A stretch of DNA of 40,949 nt from Acidobacteriota bacterium (GCA_002726085.1 PBRZ01000021.1:1-40949), one strand, 5' to 3'; positions 31,516 to 39,720 are shown, counted from the stretch's first letter. Numbers and translations: made by a program. Notes: generated by a model from the sequence alone, not told the origin.

Positions 31516-33914
31516 TCGACCGGAGCGACAGGACACGTCGGCTGCGCTGGCTTGCCGTCGCGGCGCTGTTGTCCGGCTGCGCCGGAATGCCCGAGGCGCC
31601 ATACACCCAGCACCTCGTCGACCTCCTGGACGGGGACGGGGTCGAGATCCTTGACAGCGCGGCGCCGACCGCGCCACCACGTGCGCGCTGGCGCTTTGAC
31701 GAGCCCGGCTCTGGCGAGGCGGGGCTGTATGGGTGGCAGGACGGGGGCGGCGTCACCGGGCTGGCGGTCCACGACGGCCTGCTCACGGGTGAGACGACGA
31801 CCGAGTCGGGCATCGTTCACGTCGAGTGGCGGGACGACGGGGGACGCCGCGACCGGTTGCACGCGGTCGACATCGAGCTGCTGGTCTCCGACGGCACGAC
31901 CCTCGAAGTCGAATTCCGCGGACGGGGTGAGGTGGATCTCGACAATGTGCGCGCCGACGAGACCTGGGCCTTGTCGACCCCGCTGCTGCCTGGGGACGAA
32001 GTGCGAACTTACCGACTGAGCGCGACCGACAACCGACCGTCGTCGTCTATCGGTCGTGTGTTCCTCAACCCAAGCGATGCCGTCGGCGCCCGATTCGCGA
32101 TCCGCTCCGTGCGTCTGGTGTTCGACCGGGAACAGCTGGCCGAGACCCCTTCGGGCGTGTCCTGGCGTGGTCTGGACGACGTATTTCACGAGTCGATCGT
32201 GACCAAAGCACCCGAAGCGATTCGGATCCCGGTCACACTGTCGGACCGACCGTGGCTCGATCTGTCGATTGGTACCATGGACGAGAAACCGGTCACCTTC
32301 CGGGTCGAGGCGCAGATTCGCGGCCCCGCAGGCAGTGACGGCAGTCAGGTTCTGCTGGAACGGACCGTCACGACACCCGACCGGTGGGAGCGGGTGCCCG
32401 TGGACCTGACAGCACTGGCGGGCCAGGACGTGACGCTGTCGCTCTCGCTGGAGGCAGGCGAGACGGGTGTGATCGGGTTGTGGGGGTCGCCGGTTGTACG
32501 CCACCGGGAAGCGCGCGAGGCGGGGACCAAATCGACGCCGCAAGGTGTCATCGTCGTCATGGCAGACACGATCCGCCCGGATCACCTCGGCGTCTACGGT
32601 TACGATCGCGATACGACACCGTCGCTCGCCCGTCTGGCCGCCGCCGGGACGCGGTTCGACGACGCGGTGGCACAGGCAACCTGGACCAAGGTATCGACGC
32701 CGTCCATCTTGACCTCACTCTACCCGACGACACACACCGTGAAGGACGTGCCCGACCGGCTGCCAAGCTCGGCCACCACCCTGGCCGAGCTGTACCGGGC
32801 GACCGGCCACGCTACACTGTCGTTCTCGTCGGTCAACTTCAGCGGCGCCGCGACGAATCTGCACCAGGGGTTCGAAGAGCTGCACGAAGCAGCCTCACGA
32901 ACCGGACCCAGCCAGGGCAAGTCGGCGCGCGAGTACGTCGACCGGTTGCTGCCGTGGCTCGACCTCCATCGCGATGTGCCGTTCTTCGTCTTCCTGCACC
33001 TGTTCGACCCGCACAGCCCGTTCGAGCCGCGGCCCCCGTACAACACGATGTGGGCCGACCCCGCCGGTCGGGCCGCGCACGAGAAGCGTGTCGCGGAAGT
33101 GCGGCCGCATATCGAGAGCCCGTTCCTGCGGGGACAGGTCATGCCGAGTCGGGCCAACGTCGACACCTCCGGCATCGATGTGGACGCGTTCATGGCGTAT
33201 CGCCAGGCCTGGTATGACGGCTCGATTCGGGGCATGGACGCCGAGATCGGCCGTCTGCTCGAGCACCTCGAGCAACTAGGCCTCGCCAATCGTGTGGTGG
33301 TAGCCGTCGTCGGCGACCACGGTGAAGAGTTCCTCGAGCATGGCAACTCCTGGCACGGGCAGTCGGTCTACGGCGAGCTCACACGCGTGCCGCTGATCCT
33401 CTGGGCGCCCGGTCACTTGCCGGGCGGCCACCACGTCGATGAGACGGTCAGGACGATCGACCTGATGCCCACCCTGCTCGAACTGAGCGGCGTGGGGGTG
33501 CCAGACAGCCTACAAGGACAGAGCCTGATGCCGCTGCTTGGCGTGGAGGGCAGGACAGACGAGCCGGGCTGGATTGTGCGGCCCGCGGTCTCCGAGGAGC
33601 ATGTGCGAGCAGAAGCTGGCGCCGACGACCGTCACGAATCGTACGCGCTGATCCTCGACGGATGGCGACTGATTCACAACACGGCTCGCGAGACGAGTGA
33701 GCCGGAGTACGAGCTCTATGACCACCTGGGAGACCCGTTGAACCTGACCGACGTCGCGGCCGATCACCCAGAGGTTGTCGAACGGCTGGCTGCGGAGCTG
33801 GAACGGTGGCGACGGCGGTCTGAAGCCGCACGGCTGCCAGCAGACGACGAGCTGACCGACATACTGTCGGGCGAGGAGCTCGAGCGACTGCGCAGTCTGG
33901 GGTATCTCCGATGA
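31512..33914 (+). CDS. Sulfatase-family lipoprotein without the FGly consensus
   Basis: The 800-residue protein has a lipoprotein signal (LLSGC near residue 22), a carbohydrate-binding-like beta region (about 50-330), and a sulfatase-family domain with VVMADTIRPDHLGVYGY near residue 350 and VVAVVGDHGEEFLEHG near 600. At the nucleophile site it reads KVSTPSI (Ser395-Thr-Pro-Ser-Ile399). The C/S-x-P-x-R motif needed for formylglycine formation therefore lacks its Arg, and classical sulfatase activity is doubtful; a Ser/Thr-nucleophile phosphatase or phosphotransferase of the same superfamily is an alternative. The C-terminus ends EELERLRSLGYLR. It overlaps DUF2235 by 4 nt. Confidence 0.8.
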   Translation: MIDRSDRTRRLRWLAVAALLSGCAGMPEAPYTQHLVDLLDGDGVEILDSAAPTAPPRARWRFDEPGSGEAGLYGWQDGGGVTGLAVHDGLLTGETTTESGIVHVEWRDDGGRRDRLHAVDIELLVSDGTTLEVEFRGRGEVDLDNVRADETWALSTPLLPGDEVRTYRLSATDNRPSSSIGRVFLNPSDAVGARFAIRSVRLVFDREQLAETPSGVSWRGLDDVFHESIVTKAPEAIRIPVTLSDRPWLDLSIGTMDEKPVTFRVEAQIRGPAGSDGSQVLLERTVTTPDRWERVPVDLTALAGQDVTLSLSLEAGETGVIGLWGSPVVRHREAREAGTKSTPQGVIVVMADTIRPDHLGVYGYDRDTTPSLARLAAAGTRFDDAVAQATWTKVSTPSILTSLYPTTHTVKDVPDRLPSSATTLAELYRATGHATLSFSSVNFSGAATNLHQGFEELHEAASRTGPSQGKSAREYVDRLLPWLDLHRDVPFFVFLHLFDPHSPFEPRPPYNTMWADPAGRAAHEKRVAEVRPHIESPFLRGQVMPSRANVDTSGIDVDAFMAYRQAWYDGSIRGMDAEIGRLLEHLEQLGLANRVVVAVVGDHGEEFLEHGNSWHGQSVYGELTRVPLILWAPGHLPGGHHVDETVRTIDLMPTLLELSGVGVPDSLQGQSLMPLLGVEGRTDEPGWIVRPAVSEEHVRAEAGADDRHESYALILDGWRLIHNTARETSEPEYELYDHLGDPLNLTDVAADHPEVVERLAAELERWRRRSEAARLPADDELTDILSGEELERLRSLGYLR

Positions 33915-34024
33915 GCGGACCGGCGGAGGCTCCCCACCACCGCATCACGGAGCACGAAGCCTGGAGTGGCGGATTCCCTGGAACCGGAGCCGACATGAGT
34001 TCGACGGCCCTGGGGCCCATCCCC

Positions 34025-34058
34025 CCGCTTGACGAAGTCCCCTCTCAAGCGGTAGATT
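34025..34058 (+). promoter_or_regulatory. Promoter with 8-bp operator-like dyad for the cysteine/sulfite operon
   Basis: TTGACG (34029-34034) and TAGATT (34053-34058) are spaced by 18 bp. A perfect inverted repeat, CCGCTTGA (34025-34032) and TCAAGCGG (34045-34052) with 12 bp between arms, overlaps the -35 and abuts the -10. It could be a repressor or activator site, or a hairpin. Confidence 0.5.
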
Positions 34059-34063
34059 GAAAG

Positions 34064-34222
34064 GGCTGTGATCATCCGCGCACGAGCCGTCTGCTGTTGT
34101 ACGGAGGCCCCCTGGGCCCCCGAGCCGACGGTCCTGTAGCGCTGAAGCATCACGCCAACAAGTAAGCAAGCGCCAACGCACGAGATCGAAAGCCCGGGGC
34201 CACAAGCTCCCGGGCTTTTTTT
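34064..34222 (+). ncRNA. Structured 5' leader of the sulfate-reduction operon, riboswitch or attenuator candidate
   Basis: Downstream of the promoter the RNA can fold as a stacked hairpin. P1 pairs 34064-34072 with 34149-34156 (8 bp, one bulge), P2 pairs 34086-34091 with 34127-34132, and P3 pairs 34103-34110 with 34114-34120. A 32-nt linker then leads to an intrinsic terminator. The 5' arm of P3 (GGCCCC, 34106-34111) can also pair with GGGGCC at 34196-34201 in the terminator, so an alternative fold exists. No SAM-I, SAM-II, SAH or cobalamin consensus is visible, and there is no leader peptide start. A stand-alone sRNA is the other possibility. Confidence 0.5.
34189..34222 (+). terminator. Intrinsic terminator in the leader
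   Basis: The 10-bp stem AAAGCCCGGG/CCCGGGCTTT (34189-34198, 34209-34218), extended by two more pairs after a bulge, is followed by seven T residues (34216-34222). It stands 45 nt before the first gene of the operon. Confidence 0.85.
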
Positions 34223-34267
34223 GTGGACCGCGGCAGGAACTGTCGCACGCACGAGCAGGAAGACACG

Positions 34268-34540
34268 ATGTACGAAGAATCGGCTTGGCGGTCCGTTTAC
34301 AAGGCGGTCTCGTGGCGCATTCTGGCCACATTGACCACGACGTTGCTGGTCTACGCCTTCACCGGTCGGACCGACATCGCGGTCACGATCGGTCTACTCG
34401 AGGGTGTGGCGAAGATGGTGCTCTATTACGGCCATGAACGGATCTGGAACCGGCTCAACCTCGGACGCCGACCGATCGACCACCGCCCCGGCAGCTCCAC
34501 CAAGCCCGCACTGGCGTCACCGAGCCAGGAACACGAATGA
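34268..34540 (+). CDS. DUF2061 membrane protein
   Basis: The 90-residue protein matches DUF2061: YKAVSWRILATLTTTLLVYAF, then IGLLEGVAKMVLYYGHERIWN, giving two membrane helices, followed by a polar tail. Its function is unknown; from memory the family is often linked to sulfate assimilation genes, and here it heads such an operon. ATG 34268 has AGGAAG upstream. The stop overlaps the cysH start (ATGA), so the two are coupled. A role in sulfate or sulfite handling at the membrane is a reasonable guess but no more. Confidence 0.85.
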   Translation: MYEESAWRSVYKAVSWRILATLTTTLLVYAFTGRTDIAVTIGLLEGVAKMVLYYGHERIWNRLNLGRRPIDHRPGSSTKPALASPSQEHE

Positions 34541-35289
34541 CCAGCACACTGGCTCGTCCCGACACGACAGAGTTGGCCGATTCGGGCCGCGCGCTCGAAA
34601 CGGCAACAGCGCTCGAGATACTGCAGTGGGCCGTCGATCAGTTCGGCTCACAGCAGACCTTCGCGACCGGATTTGGTGCGGAGGGCTGTGTGGTGATCGA
34701 TCTGATCGCGCGCCATCGTCTTCCGATCGATATCTTCACGCTCGATACGGGCCTCCTGTTCCCGGAGACCTACAACCTCTGGCGACGTCTCGAGACGCAC
34801 TATGCGCTGACAATCCGCAGCGTCGGCCCCGATCTCACGGTCGACGAGCAGGCGGCGGAGCACGGTCCAGAGCTCTGGACGCGGGAGCCGGAACGATGCT
34901 GCCAGATGCGCAAGGTCATACCGCTAGAAGCGGAGCTCGACAGGTTCGATGCGTGGATTACCGCCATCCGCCGTGACCAGACCGCCGCTCGCGCCAAGGC
35001 GCTCGCAGTCGAATGGGACGCAAAGTACGGTCTCGGCAAGGTAAACCCGCTCATTCGCTGGACCAAGAAAGACATCTGGTCTTATCTGCTGCGTCACGAC
35101 GTACCCTACAACCCGCTGCACGACCGCGGATATCCGAGCATCAGCTGTCTGCCGTGCACCAGCGGCGTTGCCGCGGGCGAAGACGACCGGGCGGGCCGCT
35201 GGCGTGGCGCCGCCAAGACCGAGTGTGGTCTTCATGCGCCGCTGGCCGAAACGGCGGCCGCGCCCGACGCCACTGATACGAGCCGCTAG
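34537..35289 (+). CDS. cysH: Phosphoadenylyl/adenylyl-sulfate reductase with two Cys pairs
   Basis: The 250-residue protein has the PP-loop-type fold of CysH and the C-terminal catalytic ECGLH (Cys230). It also has two Cys pairs, Cys121-Cys122 (RCCQMRK) and Cys204/Cys207 (SISCLPCTSG), which in this family bind a [4Fe-4S] cluster and mark enzymes that reduce APS; some such enzymes accept PAPS as well. It makes sulfite in the cytoplasm with thioredoxin as electron donor. Coupled to DUF2061 by a 4-nt overlap and followed by the siroheme and sulfite reductase genes, it is the first reductive step of this operon. Confidence 0.93.
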   Translation: MTSTLARPDTTELADSGRALETATALEILQWAVDQFGSQQTFATGFGAEGCVVIDLIARHRLPIDIFTLDTGLLFPETYNLWRRLETHYALTIRSVGPDLTVDEQAAEHGPELWTREPERCCQMRKVIPLEAELDRFDAWITAIRRDQTAARAKALAVEWDAKYGLGKVNPLIRWTKKDIWSYLLRHDVPYNPLHDRGYPSISCLPCTSGVAAGEDDRAGRWRGAAKTECGLHAPLAETAAAPDATDTSR

Positions 35290-35324
35290 ACCGGACCTCT
35301 TCGTCATTGCAGCGGGAGTCGTTC

Positions 35325-35906
35325 ATGAGCGCAGCAGCAGCGTCGCTGTTCCCGGTATTCCTGAAGCTGGCGGGTCGTCCGGTGGTTATCGTCGGGGGCG
35401 GGTCGGTCGCGACGTCCAAGCTGGGCTCTTTGCTCGATGCCGGCGCCCAGGTCACGGTGGTCGCGCCGCAGGTCACGCCGGAGATCGCCGGGAGCACGGC
35501 GACCATCCGGCGCGGGCCATTCGAGGCATCCGACCTGGATAACGCCTGGCTGGTTGTGGCAGCCGGGCCGCCCGCCGTCAACCGCGAGGTCGCGGCGGAA
35601 GCGGAGTCCCGGCGGGTCTTCGTCAACGCGGTGGACGACCCACCGAATGCCAGCCTCTATCTCGGCGGCGTGGTGCGGCGCGGCGGAGTCACGGTGGCTA
35701 TCTCGACCGACGGGCAAGCGCCGGCGCTCGCGGCGCTGATCCGCCAGGCGCTCGACGGCCTACTGCCGGAGGATGAGATCCCGCGCTGGCTGGCGATCGC
35801 GCGTGACCAGCGCATCGAGTGGGCGGCGACCGGCGTCCCGATGGACCAGCGGCGACCGCTCCTCTTGCGCGCACTGGCCGGTCTCTATGAAGATCGACAG
35901 GGCTGA
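35325..35906 (+). CDS. Precorrin-2 dehydrogenase/sirohydrochlorin ferrochelatase (CysG N-terminal type)
   Basis: The 193-residue protein has the NAD-binding start of the Met8/CysG-N family, VVIVGGGSVATSK, followed by the VNAVDDPPNASLYLGGVV segment and the GGVTVAISTDGQAPALAALIRQ motif. It oxidises precorrin-2 to sirohydrochlorin and may insert iron, giving the siroheme needed by the sulfite reductase encoded two genes on. I chose ATG 35325, with GGGAG seven nucleotides upstream; a start six codons earlier is possible. It is separate from the methyltransferase gene that follows, unlike the fused CysG of enterics. Confidence 0.92.
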   Translation: MSAAAASLFPVFLKLAGRPVVIVGGGSVATSKLGSLLDAGAQVTVVAPQVTPEIAGSTATIRRGPFEASDLDNAWLVVAAGPPAVNREVAAEAESRRVFVNAVDDPPNASLYLGGVVRRGGVTVAISTDGQAPALAALIRQALDGLLPEDEIPRWLAIARDQRIEWAATGVPMDQRRPLLLRALAGLYEDRQG

Positions 35907-35912
35907 TTTGTG

Positions 35913-36683
35913 ATGAAGGTGGGATTCGTCTCGCTCGTCGGCGCCGGACCGGGAGACCCGGACCTCCTGACCGTGCAGGCGCTCGACCGCCTGCGAGCGG
36001 CCGACTTGGTCCTCTTTGACGCGCTGGTCACCCCTGACGTGGTCGCACTGGCCACGCGCGCGCAACGTTTCTCGGTCGCCAAACGCGCCGGCCGCAAGTC
36101 GGTCCGTCAGGAGACCATCACCCGGGTCATGATCCGGGCCGCGCGTCGCGGACGCCGGGTGGTCCGCCTGAAGTGTGGCGACCCGTATGTGCTCGGCCGT
36201 GGTGGCGAAGAAGCCCTGGCGCTCCGGGCACACGGTATCCCGTTCGAGGTGGTACAGGGAGTGACGACGGCGGTCGCGGCGCCCGCGCTCGCCGGAATTC
36301 CAGTCACTCACCGCGGACTGTCCTCCGGGTTCGTCGTCGTCTCCGGGCACGACGAGGCGAGCTACCGGCCGGTTCTGGGCTCGCTTGCGCCCTCGACGCT
36401 CACCGTGGTCGTGCTGATGGGCCTGGCGCACCGCGACGCGATCGCGACCTGTCTAATAGACCGTGGGTGGCCAATCGGGACGACCGTCGCCGTCGTGTTC
36501 GCGGCATCGACACCGCACACCCGCACGTGGGTCGGCACGCTTGGGGACCTCGGGACGGCACCGGAGGCGACCGATGCCAACGACCCCGGCACGATCGTCA
36601 TCGGAAATGTCGTCGATCTGCACGCACAGCTCGCGGCGTGCCCCGACCGAGCCCCGAGCGCCGTCGTCGAGGGGAAAGGCTGA
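35913..36683 (+). CDS. cobA: Uroporphyrinogen-III C-methyltransferase
   Basis: The 256-residue protein has the SAM-dependent tetrapyrrole methylase motifs: VGAGPGDPDLLT near residue 8, RLKCGDPYVLGRGGEE near 84, GIPVTHRG near 127 and a C-terminal TIVIGNVV. It converts uroporphyrinogen III to precorrin-2, the first step of siroheme (and cobalamin) synthesis. Here it is clearly for siroheme, given its neighbours. The GTG at 35910 immediately before ATG 35913 is an alternative start. It is spaced 6 nt from the upstream gene and 2 nt from the downstream gene. Confidence 0.93.
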   Translation: MKVGFVSLVGAGPGDPDLLTVQALDRLRAADLVLFDALVTPDVVALATRAQRFSVAKRAGRKSVRQETITRVMIRAARRGRRVVRLKCGDPYVLGRGGEEALALRAHGIPFEVVQGVTTAVAAPALAGIPVTHRGLSSGFVVVSGHDEASYRPVLGSLAPSTLTVVVLMGLAHRDAIATCLIDRGWPIGTTVAVVFAASTPHTRTWVGTLGDLGTAPEATDANDPGTIVIGNVVDLHAQLAACPDRAPSAVVEGKG

Positions 36684-36685
36684 CA

Positions 36686-38971
36686 ATGACCTGGAAGGAC
36701 GCCCTGGGAAACCGCATACCGGCGGCGCTCGCTCGAGAGATCGACACCTACGAGAACCAGACCGCCCTGAAACGCCAGGGCAAGATCGACGACAAGGTTT
36801 TCGCCGAGACCCGGCTGCGCCGGGGCGCCTACGGACAACGTTATGACAACGGCCAGCGGAACGACGGCACCGGCGTGAAGATGCTGCCGTTTCCTTCGAA
36901 CGGACAGACCAAGGGTCCCGACACGGTCTGGGATGCGCCCGGGATGCAGCGCATCAAGATTCCGTTCGGCGGGCTCACGGCGGACCAGATGGATACACTC
37001 GCGGACCTGTCGGAGGAATACAGTGACGGCGTCTGTCACATCACCACGCGCCAGGACGTGCAGCTGCACTACGTACACATCGACGACACGCCATCATTGA
37101 TGCGGCGGCTCGCGGCGGTCGGCATCACGACCCGCGAGGCGTGCGGTAACACCGTCCGCAACGTCACCGCCTGTCCGATTGCCGGGGTCTGCCGAGACGA
37201 GCCCTTCGACGTGACACCGTATGCCGACGCCGCGATGCATTTCCTGCTCGGTCACCCCGACGCCCAGAATTTCGGCCGTAAGTTCAAGGTAGCGTTCTCA
37301 GGCTGCCGGGAGCACGCCTGCGGGCTCGTCACGATGCACGACTTCGGTGCCATCGCGGTGACCCGCGAGGTGGACGGAGTCGAGCAGCACGGTTTCGAAG
37401 TGCATGTCGGGGGCGGACTCGGGGCCGTGCCACACGAGGCCCGGCTGTTCGAGCCGTTCATGGCGGCAGACGAGATCCTGCCGACCCTCCAGGCGATCGC
37501 CCGGGTGTTCGCGCGGCTGGGCGAAAAGCGCAACCGCGCCCGCGCCCGCGTCAAGTTCCTCGTGGCGCAGCTGGGTCTCGATGAATTTCGGCGGTTGGTG
37601 CGCGAGGAACGGGCCACGCTGGCTCACGATGAGGCGTGGACCGACTATTTGGAACGCCTGCCGGCCTACGGCGAGCAGCCGCTCAAAACCGGGCAACCGC
37701 TCGGCGATGGTTCAGGCTCACCGGCCTTCGCAGCCTGGGCACGGACCAACGCATACCGCCAGCGTCAGCCAGGCTACGTGGTCACCACGGTGAGTCTGCC
37801 GCTCGGCGACCTGAGCGGCTGGCAGCTCCGGCGGCTGGCCGACGTGGCGCGGCGCTTCGTGGGTGACACCATCCGGACCACGGTCGAACAAAACATCGCA
37901 CTGCGCTGGGTGCGAGAGTCTGATCTGCCGGCGCTCCATCGCGAGCTCGAGTCGATCGGGCTGGCCAGACCTGGAGCAGGGGCGATCGCCGACATCACCG
38001 CCTGTCCCGGCACCGACACCTGCAAGCTGGGCATCGCGTCGTCTCGGGGGCTGGCCGCTGAGCTCGAGCACCGGCTCGCCGAACAGATGGAAACACTGGA
38101 TTACGCGGTTCGGCAGCTGCGCATCAAGATCAGCGGCTGTTTCAATTCGTGCGGACAACACCAGATCTGCGACCTCGGCTTCTACGGGGTCAGCCGCCAC
38201 ATCGGCGGTCACATCGTGCCGCACTTCCAGGTCGTGCTCGGCGGCAAGTGGGCCGACAACGGCGGCGCCTATGGGTTGGCCATCGGCGCCGTGCCCTCGA
38301 AGAACATACCGGGGGTCGTCCGGCGCATCACCGACCAGTTCGTGAGCAACCGGCGGGAAGCAGAGAGCTTCTACGACTTCACCTCGCGGGTCGGCAAGCG
38401 GGCGCTACGCGAAATGTTCGATGACCTGACGGCGGTGCCGCCCCATGATGTGGACTCGGATTACTACCGCGATTGGGGTGACCCGCGCGAATTCGGCATC
38501 GGCGACATGGGGGTAGGCGAGTGTGCCGGGGAGGTGGTCTCGCTGACCGAGTTCGACCTCGTGGGCGCCGAGAGCCAGGTCTTCGAAGCCCAGCTCCAGC
38601 TCGAGACGGGCGACGTCGTACAGGCGGACGCGCTGGCCTACGGCGCGATGCTTCAGGCTGCCAAGGGGCTCATCAAGACGGAGTTCATCGACATCTCGGA
38701 CGAACCAGACCAGATCGTCACCGAGTTCCGGACCCGCTTCTTCGATACCGAAATCTTCTTCGACAAGTACGCCGGCGGTAAGTTCGCGCAGTATCTCTTC
38801 CGCCGTCACGCGCAGGCCGAGCCGGCAGTCGACCGGGACACGGCCCGTCAACTGATCGCAGAAGCCCAGCTGTTCCTGGAAGCGACGCACGCCTGTCAAG
38901 CGAAGCTGGCCAGTCAGCCCGCGATGCCGACGGCAGCTGGCCGAGCGGCAGTCACTGAGCGGCCACAGTGA
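36686..38971 (+). CDS. Siroheme nitrite/sulfite reductase with HEPN-like C-terminal extension
   Basis: The 761-residue protein is a ferredoxin-type nitrite/sulfite reductase. The siroheme-[4Fe-4S] ligands are Cys440/Cys446 (C-x5-C in TACPGTDTCK) and Cys485/Cys489 (C-x3-C in SGCFNSCG); a second, degenerate set lies in the N-terminal half (ACPIAGVC, SGCREHAC), in line with the internal two-fold symmetry of the fold. Operon context favours sulfite over nitrite. Beyond about residue 610 there is an extra helical region (ADALAYGAMLQAAKGL and later AEAQLFLEATHACQ) that looks like a HEPN domain, which is not part of standard sulfite reductases. The ATG at 36686 lies 2 nt after the previous stop; the long open frame upstream of it is noise. 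Confidence 0.9.
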   Translation: MTWKDALGNRIPAALAREIDTYENQTALKRQGKIDDKVFAETRLRRGAYGQRYDNGQRNDGTGVKMLPFPSNGQTKGPDTVWDAPGMQRIKIPFGGLTADQMDTLADLSEEYSDGVCHITTRQDVQLHYVHIDDTPSLMRRLAAVGITTREACGNTVRNVTACPIAGVCRDEPFDVTPYADAAMHFLLGHPDAQNFGRKFKVAFSGCREHACGLVTMHDFGAIAVTREVDGVEQHGFEVHVGGGLGAVPHEARLFEPFMAADEILPTLQAIARVFARLGEKRNRARARVKFLVAQLGLDEFRRLVREERATLAHDEAWTDYLERLPAYGEQPLKTGQPLGDGSGSPAFAAWARTNAYRQRQPGYVVTTVSLPLGDLSGWQLRRLADVARRFVGDTIRTTVEQNIALRWVRESDLPALHRELESIGLARPGAGAIADITACPGTDTCKLGIASSRGLAAELEHRLAEQMETLDYAVRQLRIKISGCFNSCGQHQICDLGFYGVSRHIGGHIVPHFQVVLGGKWADNGGAYGLAIGAVPSKNIPGVVRRITDQFVSNRREAESFYDFTSRVGKRALREMFDDLTAVPPHDVDSDYYRDWGDPREFGIGDMGVGECAGEVVSLTEFDLVGAESQVFEAQLQLETGDVVQADALAYGAMLQAAKGLIKTEFIDISDEPDQIVTEFRTRFFDTEIFFDKYAGGKFAQYLFRRHAQAEPAVDRDTARQLIAEAQLFLEATHACQAKLASQPAMPTAAGRAAVTERPQ

Positions 38972-39597
38972 CGAAAATGACGAACAGCACCGTGGCCACC
39001 GCCCCCCCCGACACGACCGACGTCGCCAACGTGCAGCGGCTCGCCGTGAAGATCTTTCTCGATGACGAGTCGGTGCTCCGGCCCGCAGACGTCATCCCGG
39101 TGTTTCACCGCTGGATCCAGACGCGGGCAGTGGACGGTCTGCTGATTGACGTCGCCGACTACTCTCACATGGCGACCGGACCGTGTGTCCTGCTCGCGGC
39201 TCATGAGGGACACTATGTCCTGGACCGAAGCGGTGGACGGCTGGGGCTCCAATACGCGCGCCGGCAACCGCTCGATGGCGCGCTACCAGAGAGACTGGCC
39301 TCCCTGGGCCGGATACTGCTAGGCGCGGGACGACTGCTCGAAACGGACACGTTGCTGCCCGGACCGGTGCGGTTCCGTGGAAACGAGCTCGAGTGCGTTG
39401 CCAACGATCGTCTGCTGGCTCCGAACCGGGCCGAGACCCTCACGGCGATTCGCCCGGCCCTGGATGCCTTCCTGACCACACTGTCAGGCGGCGCCGTCTG
39501 GACACTCACCCGCGAGGCGGACCCTCGCGCGCGGCTCGAAGTGCTCGCGCGCACTCCGGCGGCGGCAACACTCGAAACAATCGCCGCGCGGCTGTAA
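38968..39597 (+). CDS. Uncharacterised protein of the sulfite reductase operon
   Basis: The 209-residue protein begins at a GTG overlapping the sulfite reductase stop (GTGA) and has no signal peptide or membrane helix. Its most striking segment is KIFLDDESVLRPADVIPVFH followed by RWIQTRAVDGLLIDVADYSH, then a Gly/His-containing stretch (LAAHEGHYVLDR). I do not recognise a named domain; it does not look like DUF934, the usual small partner in such operons. Position and tight coupling suggest a function linked to sulfite reduction, for example an accessory or electron-transfer factor, but no cofactor motif is seen. Confidence 0.75.
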   Translation: MTKMTNSTVATAPPDTTDVANVQRLAVKIFLDDESVLRPADVIPVFHRWIQTRAVDGLLIDVADYSHMATGPCVLLAAHEGHYVLDRSGGRLGLQYARRQPLDGALPERLASLGRILLGAGRLLETDTLLPGPVRFRGNELECVANDRLLAPNRAETLTAIRPALDAFLTTLSGGAVWTLTREADPRARLEVLARTPAAATLETIAARL

Positions 39598-39634
39598 CGT
39601 TGCACCGTCTTCGATCCGCGCCCCCCGCGGCGGG

Positions 39635-39651
39635 TGTCGCCGGAGGCGACA
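39635..39651 (+). terminator. Short hairpin after the sulfite operon
   Basis: TGTCGCC/GGCGACA forms a 7-bp stem with a GGA loop 38 nt after the last stop. Only two T residues follow, so it is at best a weak terminator. Confidence 0.3.
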
Positions 39652-39701
39652 TTGGCATAAGCACGGCTAATATCGAGAGCTCGAGTCATTAGCTGAGCAT
39701 G

Positions 39702-39710
39702 TGATAGAGT
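39702..39710 (+). promoter_or_regulatory. Extended -10 box for the LysR gene
   Basis: TGATAGAGT (TGN plus TAGAGT) ends exactly 10 nt before the ATG of the LysR-type gene. No strong -35 or Shine-Dalgarno is visible. Confidence 0.4.
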
Positions 39711-39720
39711 GTTCAGTCCC

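Noticed and set aside
34064-34222. SAM or cobalamin riboswitch label for the leader
   Set aside because: Core consensus elements of those classes could not be found by eye, so no class is assigned.
36173-36685. N-terminal extension of the sulfite reductase frame
   Set aside because: It lies wholly inside the methyltransferase gene in another frame and reads as Arg-rich noise; the ATG at 36686 begins a typical N-terminus.
38968-39597. DUF934 annotation for the last gene of the sulfite operon
   Set aside because: The position fits, but the expected sequence pattern of that family is not seen, so it is left unnamed.
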